Positions 42,641-52,095 of a stretch of DNA of 64,000 nt are shown piece by piece (position 1 is the first letter of the stretch; the number at the start of each line of letters is the position of its first letter). The position numbers and the translations under genes were made by a program. The notes under the pieces are model-generated. The model saw only the letters and a program-made list of their open reading frames with translations. It ran no database searches and was not told the DNA's origin. Origin of the DNA: Torymus aiolomorphi (Eukaryota > Arthropoda > Insecta > Hymenoptera > Torymidae). The DNA is taken from positions 88,984,128 through 89,048,127 of the forward strand of contig CM070875.1 in assembly GCA_036365515.1 (NCBI GenBank), in the 5' to 3' direction.

Positions 42641-43159
42641 TACGAACGTTAGATGACGCCTCGATGCAGTATTGGAGCTGTATTGAGAGCATAACGAAGG
42701 TGCCGGGGGAGACGTGACAGGCATCAATGTTGTTGTTGTTATCGTTTGGACAGAAACGCGCGCGGAAGTGAATTCGCGGAGAGATCGCGTTTTCCGCGAT
42801 AATTGTGAATTGTTTGATAGTTGTAACCTCAGGAGTGCATACCTGATGCATCCTGAGGCCACTATTGTGATCCGCGAAATGTGTTATACCGTACTTTCGA
42901 CGGAAACACGAGGAGAGCTGAGAGATAGTGCGACGGGCTAGAACTACCTGTCGTACTCCCAAACCAGCAACATACTAATGCAATAAGCATGTTCGCCTGG
43001 CACGAAAGCAGCAGAGAGTATCACGAGAGGCGATGCAATGAAGCCAGCCTAGCAGCGAGGATGCTTGTGAGAAACCTAGGCCACACCGTATGAATCTAAT
43101 CTACAATAGCGGTAAGCGTGCACGCATTCTTCCGCGCCGCGTATTAGCTCCGCGTAACC
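42640..43159 (+). repeat. Internal fragment of the giant LTR
   Basis: Matches 44563-45000 and 53427-53935 of the two longer LTR copies (CCTCGATGCAGTATTGGAGCTG, GACATAACG-type and AACCTCAGGAGTGCAT phrases). It contains the ~170-bp block (AAGCATGTTCGCCTGGCACG...) that LTR A lacks and LTR B has. No gene; ORFs here recur in all copies and are repeat-borne. Confidence 0.8.
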
Positions 43160-43228
43160 AAGGAGAAACGAAGACCTCATTACGAGGGCAAGGAAGACCG
43201 TCGACAAGGTCAAGGACAACTCTAAGGT
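43160..43228 (+). other. Short piece of internal region before LTR A
   Basis: GAGAAACGAAGACCTCATTACG onward matches 51828-51895, the sequence that belongs before the 3' LTR in the same family. Its presence upstream of LTR A shows a rearranged or tandem arrangement. Confidence 0.75.
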
Positions 43229-45106
43229 TGAGACATACCGTTTAACCAAAGAAGCTCACATCAAGTGACGAGCCGGATAGGTCAACGGTAGATTCCAGCG
43301 ACGGCAGGTAACATACTTCGGAGCCGAAAAACATCGTACCGCTGTTATCGTTCGACGAGTGGTGGAAAGAGAGATAGGAAAATCCACCAAACCGTCGACG
43401 TTCAGGCGAAAAGAAGAGAGTATAATATCCTCGGAGGGATAGGACCCCTCGACCGAAAGCCGAATGCCTCTGGGCCAGCTCAGGCGATCCTCTCACGTGG
43501 CATCGCTGGCCAACTAATTTTGCACAAAATTAAGCCACGATGGCAGGTCATTTCTCTGCCGGTCACTCCAGTGACTGATAAAAGTGACCAGAGGTTTCGC
43601 CAAGTGCCGTAAATGCGTCGCAGCTTAGCTCCGCATCCGCTTTGTGCCGCCAGGCATCCCGTTCCCGATTTGTTTGTCGAATCGACGGTAACGATGCCTG
43701 GTTTGGAGTGTGTTTAACTCCCGGTAACGTAAGCGATGACCTTAGAAGTGACCTCCCTAAGTCTAGCATACCCTAGGGGAAGGCCACCCTGCAATTCGCT
43801 GACTCACACCAGCCGGGCGTGATAAACGCAATGGGTAGCTCGATAGGTCGTTTCGCCTGTCCAGCACTATGGCTACAGAAATACGATTCTGCGTTTCGAG
43901 AATCCAAAAAAAAAAAAAAAAAAAAATCTCCGAGCGCAACATTTGGCTTGAAGAATAGAAGAAGAGAAGAAGAAAAGAGGGAGTTGGAAGATCCGGCGAT
44001 GAGCGACCCGCTGTTGCGAGAACCCAGCCGCCAGCGGGCACTGGGCCCGATAAGGTCGAGAGTAATAACCAGGATGCAAGGTGAAGACGAACTAGGGAGA
44101 GACTACATCATCTGCTTCCTGGTCATTATAACAAAAATTAGCGAAGACGACACAGCATTTAACATCGTCGCCTGGCTAGAACGAACCAGGTGCCGATTAG
44201 CTGTTTGTACATGAAGTAGTGGCCAAGGAGAAGCCACCAACGCGAAGAGAGGAACGTTACTTTCTTGGTAGACAACTAAGACAGCATAGCGAATCACATA
44301 CCGCTAGTTTTACAGGTAGATCAGCCTGTAGAGCTAGAGAAAGAGAAAGCTTTTGCTAAAGCTAAATCTCCAGACACTGTAGGAAAAATTCTTGCTGAAT
44401 ATAAACGTCAGCGACAGAGTTGTTCTAGAGTTGTCAGGAACAACCGACGTCGGATTGTTGTACAGAGTCGCCCATCTGGAGATAAGCGACGTCTGGGTGG
44501 GGGGTGTCACGGCCTCCCGTACCGACGTCGGTAATAAATCGGCAATAAATAAGTTCGTGGTAACGAACGTTCGATGGCCCCTCGATGCAGTATTGGAGCT
44601 GTATTGAGAGCATAACGAAGGTGCCGGGGGGGACGTGACCGGCATCAATGTTGTTGTTATTATCGTTCGGACAGAAACGCGCGCGGAAGTGAATTCGCGG
44701 AGAGATCGCGTTTTCCGCGATAATTGTGAAGTGTTTGATAGTTGTAACCTCAGGAGTGCATACGTGATGCATCCTGAGGTCACTATCGTGATCCGCGAAA
44801 TGTGTTATACCGTACTTTCGACGGAAACACGAGGAGAGCTGAGAGATAGTGCGACGGGCTAGAACTACCTGTCGTACTCCCGAACCAGCAACATCCTAAT
44901 GCAATGTACGCGTAACCGTTTGTCCAGGCTCGTCGCCACCTGGACAGCGGCCCTGAATAGGCGTTCTTGTGTGGAGAGAGCGAGGTCATCAACCTTAGAA
45001 GGTCACCGACAATGATTTAGCTTGCTGGCAGTTTGTAACCGGCAAGTGCGCATAAGAAGTGCGCAGACGACATGCGTTAGTAGCCTGTTCTCTCTCAGGC
45101 TAAGTT

Positions 45107-45141
<35 letters not shown>

Positions 45142-45763
45142 GCGACACGCGAGCGCGACCGCTCTCTCACTCACGTAGACGATGAGTACGTTACGTATAT
45201 TACTGTAGGCGCGAGGCTTATGTTACCGCGCGTACACAGCGTAATTACCGCGAGCGTGACGTCAGCCCTCGAGACAGCTGATGTCTGAGATAACGTGCTG
45301 GCGCACCGTTAGGTAGGGAAAGTAACCTATTTCAACGCGACGCTTCCACTGTCTAAATTATTAATTATTCATTTAACTTCATCATCTTTTATTTAATAAA
45401 CAATAGTCTTTTATTATTAACTGTAACTGCTCGAGTTATTATTTCGCGACCTTATTCATTCCCCGCTCCCCGCCGCCTCCGTGGTCGTTACGTAAGAGAA
45501 AACGTATCGTTTCATCTGAGCCGCCGGCACACGAGCCAGTGAACGAGAGGAGAGTTCGAGTTACTGGTGAGAATCAAAGCACAAGTCTTCAACTTGCGTG
45601 TTGCACGGTAAGTAACCAGATTAGGTTAACATTGCACGACGTTGTAGCGTCTGCTGCCTAATCTGGCTATTATATCTCGAGGAGTTGAACCGAGAGATAT
45701 GGATTTGAACCGCTAAGGTACACAGGTGAAACGTGCCTTAGCCCGAAATTCCACCCCGTAAAA
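43229..45763 (+). repeat. Giant LTR copy A (2,535 bp)
   Basis: Closely similar to 52096-54790 over its whole length, except for a ~150-bp deletion near 44903 and differing lengths of poly-A (43907-43926) and (GT)n (45112-45140). TTTATTTAATAAACAATAG near 45390 offers a poly(A) signal. The ORFs seen here are shared by both copies, rich in stops in other frames, and have no domain. Confidence 0.8.
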
Positions 45764-47087
45764 ACTGGCGCCCTAAACGTGTGTGTGCTTGGGAATATCG
45801 CGAAATTTTGACTTCGAAGGAGCAAAGTTCGAATCCCAAAAATTTCTTTTTGCGTTTTTCTGATTTTTTTTTTTTAGATTTTTGGTAAGGAAATGACTAA
45901 AGTTCAACAACCAACCTACAGCAAACACTCTGGGGGTAGAAGTTCGAAGATTTTTGAGAAAAATCAAGATAAATTGCTGTAGGCTACAAAGTTGCTATTT
46001 TTTTTAGAGAAAATCGTGACAAATAGTTAGATACGGTGCGCCTAGGTGGAATAGAAGTGCAGGCGTGATCTTTATTTGTTTAAACAACAATAATAATTTG
46101 TCTAAACAATAATAAAAATTTGTGAGGAGAAGAATCAGGGGATTGAACACTCGACTAAATTTGTGACGAGCGTTCAATCGATACCAGTTGCTAGCCTAGT
46201 GAAGGCTAGTATAGACAATACCCTCAGGGGATTCGAACCAGAGACAAAGAATCGAACTGAGGGGTAGATTCGAACCCGCGGTGACCTGGCTGGTGTTTAA
46301 TTTTTCTTTTTTTTTTACAGAGTAAAAATTTTAAAATAGCTGAACAACAGCGACAAACCAGTAATTCGTGCTAAATCGGGATCGAAGCACCAATTACTGG
46401 CAAATTAAGAGTAAAACCACCCAGGGCGTTTTGAAGTCGAGCAACTGGTATCAATCCTTCTGCAACTCGAGGTGCAATTCAGAGCGTGTAGGTTAGGTAG
46501 ACAAAACCAATATTATAAATTATTTATTTATGTAAAGAAGGTGCGCCTTAGGGAACGATCCCATTTCTTTAGAAATCGCACACACAAGCACGCTCTGAGT
46601 CACCAATGCGCGTGGAAAGAAAACGACAAGCGAACAAGCAAGATAACTGGTACAAAACGCGGAAGAATTTGTACCAGAAGAAGAAGTACAAGCACTAGAT
46701 GTGAAAATAGAAAATTTAGGGGCAACCTTCATGAAAGGTACAGTTCCTTTCTCAGGTGCCATCGGTAAGCAGGACTCAACCGCTGCCTAAAAGCCGCGGC
46801 AGAGCCTGGGAGGGGGGAACTCACCAAGGCAAGTCGAAACCTTGGTGATGTACGGCACAAGAAAGGGAGAGAATATATCGCAATAATTGATGAAGAGGAC
46901 GAGGAAGAAAGAAGATGACACCAGATGATGGAAATTCACTGCTAAGAGAAGAATGAGTGATGAATAGAACTCAGCAGTGACGACAAAGAAGAGAGCGACG
47001 ATTGTTTTCAGTGACGAAGAATACGAACAAGGCTGCTACGTCAGAGAAGAGGAATTTGCATGACCAATGACAGTTCGTATTACCATA
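45764..47087 (+). other. Internal region of the giant-LTR element, left part
   Basis: Starts with AC then TGGCGCCCTAAACG (primer-site type). Mostly non-coding. 46640-46790 has a short plus-strand reading EEFVPEEEVQALDVKIENL and then ATFMKGTVPFSGAIGKQ, possibly the remains of gag. 46130-46270 contains three GATTCGAAC-type sequences resembling tRNA B boxes without tRNA context. 46880-47060 is purine-rich. Confidence 0.5.
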
Positions 47088-47333
47088 TGTTGAGAATATA
47101 CATATTATATTGTGCGATGCCAATGTAGGCAATATAGCGCGAGCGACCCACGTTTGTAAACATGTGCGTCCCCCACCCTATAACGTGTGAGAGTCGACGG
47201 GCGAGCGCGATGCTCCTGCTAACTTGTTGTTAGACCGAGAATGACCCGCGCCGAGTAAGGTTCTATTGTAACTTAGCTTAAGTCTCTTAATAAACTCTTT
47301 TATTCTATCTAAGTAGTGTGTCATTATTTAACA
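47088..47333 (+). repeat. 5' LTR of copia 2
   Basis: 246 bp, TG...CA. Contains AATAAA (CTTAATAAACTC) near 47289. Followed directly by TGGTAGCAG. Confidence 0.97.
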
Positions 47334-47350
47334 TGGTAGCAGGTCAGTGG
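47334..47350 (+). promoter_or_regulatory. Primer binding site of copia 2
   Basis: TGGTAGCAG abuts the LTR and is complementary to the 3' end of initiator tRNA-Met, the usual copia primer. The match is short (about 9 bases). Confidence 0.7.
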
Positions 47351-47541
47351 TTCTTTCTTAGCTCTCTATCTTAACCTTCGGGAAAAGATAGAGGGCTTAT
47401 ATCAAGACGCCTGACAAAAGGGAAGAAAAAGACTCCGAGCACGAAGGAACGCTCAAGTCGAAGGAAGAAGCCACAACATCGAAGGTCAAGCAAGAGAAAG
47501 ATTCCGAACACGAAGGAACGTTCGAGAACAAAGAAGACGAA

Positions 47542-49977
47542 ATGGATAAAAAGGATATTTCGATACCGGTGTTTGATGGAGGAAACTACAGTATGTGGAA
47601 AAGGAGGATCCAAATGTACATGAAGCTCAAAAAATGTGAAATTGTGATAGAAAGAGAAAAGAGTGAAACAGACAAAGTAGAAGAATGGAATCAGAATGAT
47701 TTGAAAGCAATAAATATAATTTATAGTGCGATATCAGATAAACAATTAGAATTTGTTTGTGAAGAAGAAACAGCATACAAAATTATGAAGAAGCTAGACA
47801 GTATGTATTTAAAAGAATCAACGGCGTTACAAATAGTCTGCAGGAATAGACTGGAGAAATTAAGATTAAGAAATTATAGTGATTCAGAGACATTTTTCAG
47901 TGATTTTGAAAAAGCAGTAAACGAATTAAGAGGCGTGGGTGCTAAAATAAGCGAAAAAGAAAAATTGAATTATATGCTTAACACGTTACCAGAATCATAC
48001 AGTTATATAGGTGATTTGGTTGATACATTGAAAGAAGAAGAACAAACGGCTGATTACATAAGGAACAAAATTAAGCTAGCTGAAATGAAGAATCGAAAAG
48101 AGCATAACGAGAGAAGTACGAATGCATTTACTGCAAGAAAGGGAAACTGCTATAAGTGCGGAAAACCTGGTCATTTCGCACGAGATTGCCAAGATGGAGG
48201 ACAAGCAGGTAGCAACGGCAGCTCATGGAGAGGATCGTCACGTGGTCGCAGCCGAGGCACAGCCGGAAGGGGCCATTACGGCAGAGGACGCGGAAAATTC
48301 CATGGACAACAAGGAGCAAGTACAAGCGAACAGAGCAGCGAAGGTACAAGCGCATGGATAGCGACGACACACGCTGCGTACACCAACGAAACAAACAGGT
48401 CAAGTATTAGCGAAATTGATTGGATACTCGACAGCGGGTGTTCCGATCATATAATAAATAACGAAAATTATTTTGAGAATTGTATTGAACTTAAAGAACC
48501 GGTAAATATTTATGTAGGAGATAATAGGCCGATAAAGGCAACGAGTATTGGTACGGTAGTAAGTTACTTTAACGTATCTGGCAAAAATAACGAAGTAAAA
48601 ATGAGTAATGTATTCTACGCGAAAGAAATGAAAGCAAATTTGATTAGTTATGGAAAATTAACTGAGAATAACAATACTATTATTTCAAAAAGAAATTTTA
48701 CAAAAATTATTGATCGGAATAATAAACTTACAGCAATAGCTATAAGAGAAAACGGACTTTACAAAATGAAAAGTAAATTGAAATACAAGGTCGCATGTGT
48801 AAATAGTTCCGAACGAAATAATAACATGAGTCAAAAGGAAAGATGGCACAGAGTGTTAGGTCACGTAAATTTTAGATATTTGAATACGATATGTAAACAA
48901 CAGTTATTAACGGGTATTCCAAACGAACTGGAATCTGAATTTATGAAATGTAAAACTTGTATTGAAAATAAGATGCATAACTTGCCATTTAGTAATAATA
49001 GAACAAAGGCGAAAGATATATTAGAAATTATACATACGGATGTATGCGGTCCCTTTAAGACAACAGGGTTTAACGGAGAAAAATATTTTGCTTCCTTTAT
49101 TGACGATTATAGTAAAATAGCTAAAGTTTATTGCATAAAGGCTAAAGATGAAGTTTTTGATTGCTTAGTTCAATTTATAAATGAAACTGAAAATTTAACT
49201 GGAAAGAGAGTCAAAATATTGAGGTGTGATAACGGGAAAGAGTATTTAAACAATCGGTTTTATAAATTGGCCAAAGAAAAGGGTATTATTATGAATAATT
49301 GTCCAGCGTATGTACACGAATTAAACGGCACTGCTGAAAGATTTAATAGATCGATAATGAACATGGCGCGATGTTTATTAGCAGAGGCAAAAGTACACAA
49401 ATGTTACTGGCCAGAAATAATATGTGCCGCGACGTATTTGAAAAATCGTACGCTAGCAAATACGATAGAAAGAAAGACTCCTTACGAAATATTTTTTAAG
49501 AGAAAACCAAATGTAGAAAATTTAAGATTATATGGTAGTAAAGTTTTTGTGAGAAAACCAGAACAAAAACGATTCTCTAAGTGGGATACGAAAGCAGAAA
49601 TGGGGATTCTATTAGGTTATAGTGATGTAGGCTATAGAGTACTTATAAATAATAAAATAATTGTTGCAAGGCATGTGGATATCATAGAAAGAGATGTTAA
49701 ATGCATTGGTATTGATTATAAAGATAATATTGATAACGATGATAGTACAGAAAGTGATGCAAGTACAAACGATGATTTATCGGATAATGTCTTTGAAAAC
49801 GCGAATGAATTCGAAGAGCAACAAGGTAAAGTAAAAGAAAAGAATAATTTATTGTTACATCAACCTTCGGGGAAATGTAACGATGCAGAAAACACAACAT
49901 TGAAAGTTCCGCGAAAATCTACGCGTGATAGGAAAAGTCCCGTAAGATACCCAGAAAAGGAAAGTTATAATATATAA
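47542..49977 (+). CDS. gag-pol: Copia 2 gag-protease-integrase ORF
   Basis: 811 codons without a stop. Gag begins MDKKDISIPVFDGGNYSMWK, the standard copia Gag start, with a UBN2-type middle (EWNQNDLKAINIIYSAISDK). A CCHC zinc knuckle CYKCGKPGHFARDC lies near 48150 and a Gly/Arg-rich linker follows. Protease WILDSGCSDH (~48421). Integrase zinc finger HRVLGHVNFRYLNTIC...KCKTCIENK (~48850-48970), then core residues in IIHTDVCGPF, LRCDNGKEY and NGTAERFNRS. The ORF ends at a 1-bp frame change near 49972 in a TA run, after which the RT frame continues. Expected to act in cytoplasmic virus-like particles. Confidence 0.95.
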   Translation: MDKKDISIPVFDGGNYSMWKRRIQMYMKLKKCEIVIEREKSETDKVEEWNQNDLKAINIIYSAISDKQLEFVCEEETAYKIMKKLDSMYLKESTALQIVCRNRLEKLRLRNYSDSETFFSDFEKAVNELRGVGAKISEKEKLNYMLNTLPESYSYIGDLVDTLKEEEQTADYIRNKIKLAEMKNRKEHNERSTNAFTARKGNCYKCGKPGHFARDCQDGGQAGSNGSSWRGSSRGRSRGTAGRGHYGRGRGKFHGQQGASTSEQSSEGTSAWIATTHAAYTNETNRSSISEIDWILDSGCSDHIINNENYFENCIELKEPVNIYVGDNRPIKATSIGTVVSYFNVSGKNNEVKMSNVFYAKEMKANLISYGKLTENNNTIISKRNFTKIIDRNNKLTAIAIRENGLYKMKSKLKYKVACVNSSERNNNMSQKERWHRVLGHVNFRYLNTICKQQLLTGIPNELESEFMKCKTCIENKMHNLPFSNNRTKAKDILEIIHTDVCGPFKTTGFNGEKYFASFIDDYSKIAKVYCIKAKDEVFDCLVQFINETENLTGKRVKILRCDNGKEYLNNRFYKLAKEKGIIMNNCPAYVHELNGTAERFNRSIMNMARCLLAEAKVHKCYWPEIICAATYLKNRTLANTIERKTPYEIFFKRKPNVENLRLYGSKVFVRKPEQKRFSKWDTKAEMGILLGYSDVGYRVLINNKIIVARHVDIIERDVKCIGIDYKDNIDNDDSTESDASTNDDLSDNVFENANEFEEQQGKVKEKNNLLLHQPSGKCNDAENTTLKVPRKSTRDRKSPVRYPEKESYNI

Positions 49978-51503
49978 GATACTGTAGAGTAGATACGCCT
50001 TGTACATTTGAGGAGGCGATAAATAGTAAAGAGAGTAAAAATTGGCAAGAAGCCATGAATAAAGAAATCGAATGCATAAATAAAAATAAAATGTGGAAAT
50101 TAGTTGATAGAGTAGAAAATAAAAAAGTTCTAGATGTCAAATGGGTTTATACGAAAAAGTCAGATAATAGATATAAGGCTAGATTAGTTGTAAGAGGTTT
50201 TCAGCAAACTGATGTAATTGATGACATATATTCTCCTGTAGCGAAAAATCAAACACTAAAAATCTTATTTTCATTTTGTTGTCAATATGGGCTCAGAATA
50301 GAACAAATGGATGTAGAAACTGCATTCTTAAATGGGAAAGTAACTACAGAAGTATATGTGAGTTAACCCAAAGGATATGAAAATGGCACAAATAAAGTTT
50401 ATAAATTGTTAAAAGCGCTTTATGGATTGAGAGAAATTCCAAGAGACTGGTATGAGTGTTTGGATGAATACTTAACTGATTTAGGCTTTGAGAGAAGCAA
50501 TATAGATTTATGCTTGTATGTTAATAAAGAAGGAGAGGACATTATTTATATTCTTATATATGTTGATGATTTATTAATATGTAGTAAAAACAAGGAATTA
50601 ATACGCAATGTAAAAAGATTATTATCTAAGAGATTCAAGATGAAAGATTTAGGAGAAATAAAAGAATATCTTGGGATTAACATTAATTATGATTATAAAA
50701 ATGGTAAAATGGATTTAAGTCAAGAAAAATATATAGAAACTTTAGCAACTAAATTTCAAATAAAAGACAGTAAATTACATAATATTCCAATGGAAACTAA
50801 TTTAAAAATTGAAAGATCTGATGAATGTGAACTAAATATAAAATATAGAAATATAATTGGTGCTTTATTATATATAAGTTCTGGTACTCGACCAGATATT
50901 AGTTATAGCGTTAATTATTTAAGCAGGTTTCAAAACTGCTATACAGAGACACACTGGGAATATGCGCTGCGAATATTAAAGTATTTGTATGGAACGAAAA
51001 AATTAAGTTTAAAATATAAAAGAAATGAAAATTGCGACTTAATTGATTGTTATGTAGACGTGGATTGGGCTGGCGATAATATTGATAGAAAGCCCACATC
51101 TGGTTATGTGATTAGAGTTTTTGGTAATATGATTGAATGGAAATCGCGAAAACAAAAATGTGTGACAAAAGCGTCGACTTATGCAGAGTATGTAGCTTTA
51201 TCAGAAGCTGTGAGTGAACTTAAGTTTATAAGAGAGTTGATAAATATTTTTGATGTAAAAATAAATAATCCAATTAAAATTTATGAGGATAATACAGGCG
51301 CGATTAATATAGCAAAATGTGGTAATTTTACAAAGAATTCAAAGCATGTTGAAATACATTATCATTTTGTGCATGAGAGTGTGAAAGAAAAAGAAATTGA
51401 AATTGTAAAAGTCGATTCAAATGAAAATATTGCGGATATTTTTACAAAGGCGCTATGCAAAGATAAGTTTATTAAATATAGAAATTTGTTAAATGTAAAA
51501 TGA
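49978..51503 (+). pseudogene. pol: Copia 2 reverse transcriptase and RNase H
   Basis: Continues pol in another frame. TFEEAINSKES and WQEAMNKEIECI open the RT, then LDVKWVYTKKS, MDVETAFLNGK, an in-frame TAA at 50364-50366, ALYGLREIPRDWYECL, the catalytic YVDDLLICSK (~50558), LYISSGTRPDISYSVNYLSR, and RNase H DVDWAGDNIDRKPTSGYV, STYAEYVALSEAV, IYEDNTGAINIA up to 51503. All catalytic motifs are present. The only damage is one frame change at the junction and one stop. Confidence 0.93.
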
Positions 51504-51540
51504 GATATGTAAAAGTGTACAATATAAATGTAAGGAGGCG

Positions 51541-51786
51541 TGTTGAGAATATACATATTATATTGTGCGATGCCAATGTAGGCAATATAGCGCGAGCGAC
51601 CCATGTTTGTAAACATGTGCGTCCCCCACCCTATAACGTGTGAGAATCGACGGGCGAGCGCGATGCTCCTGCTAACTTGTTGTTAGACCGAGAATGACCC
51701 GCGCCGAGTAAGGTTCTATTGTAACTTAGCTTAAGTCTCTTAATAAACTCTTTTATTCTATCTAAGTAGTGTGTCATTATTTAACA
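51541..51786 (+). repeat. 3' LTR of copia 2
   Basis: 246 bp, preceded by the purine tract AAGGAGGCG (51532-51540). Near-identical to 47088-47333. Confidence 0.97.
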
Positions 51787-51791
51787 CCATA

Positions 51792-52095
51792 GCAGTCGAA
51801 GCAAAAGCTCCAAAGAATTGTTGGAAGGAGAAACGAAGACCTCATTACGAGGGCAAGGAAGACTGTCGACAAGGTCAAGGACAGCTCTAAGGTCGAGTAC
51901 CTTAAAGGGCAAGGACGACCGAGGAGAAAGGTCAAGGATAGCCGTAAGGACTCATTGGAGGACCTTGAAGAGCAAGGAAGACCGCCGACAAGGTCAAAGA
52001 CAACACTCAGGTCTCATTCGCTGCTATGGCTGTGGCGAGATAGGCTACTGAGAAGCCGAGAGAGCCAATGCTTGTCGTCGCTGAAGAATAGACGT
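51792..52095 (+). pseudogene. gag zinc-knuckle remnant before giant LTR B
   Basis: Plus-strand frame open for 77 codons (51818-52051): basic, with repeats of the phrase RGQGRLSTRSRT, KGKDDRGERSRI and SKEDRRQGQRQ, followed by RCYGCGEIGY, a stop, then a Cys 10 codons on. This is the start of a CCHC knuckle with His replaced by Tyr. It is a remnant of a Gag nucleocapsid abutting the 3' LTR, implying that pol and the rest were deleted. Confidence 0.55.

Larger units (their letters stand above)
47088..51786 (+). mobile_element. Copia element 2, full length and young
   Basis: 4,699 bp, two 246-bp LTRs (TGTTGAGAAT...TTTAACA) that differ at only two positions I can see, and an exact 5-bp duplication CCATA (47083-47087, 51787-51791). 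One long gag-protease-integrase ORF is intact, and the RT/RNase H part has one frame change and one stop. It is inserted in the internal region of the giant-LTR element, so it is the youngest layer here. Confidence 0.97.

Noticed and set aside
43819..44214. 131-codon ORF across a poly-A tract in LTR A
   Set aside because: The counterpart in LTR B differs in poly-A length, which changes the frame; no selection on coding.
42602..44992. Recurring ORFs (e.g. MTGINVVVVIV..., MHHVCTPEV...) in the giant LTR copies
   Set aside because: Present in all LTR copies in both strands with shifts between copies, so not maintained as protein.
46130..46280. tRNA genes suggested by GATTCGAAC sequences
   Set aside because: Only B-box-like words are present; no A box or stems at the proper spacing.
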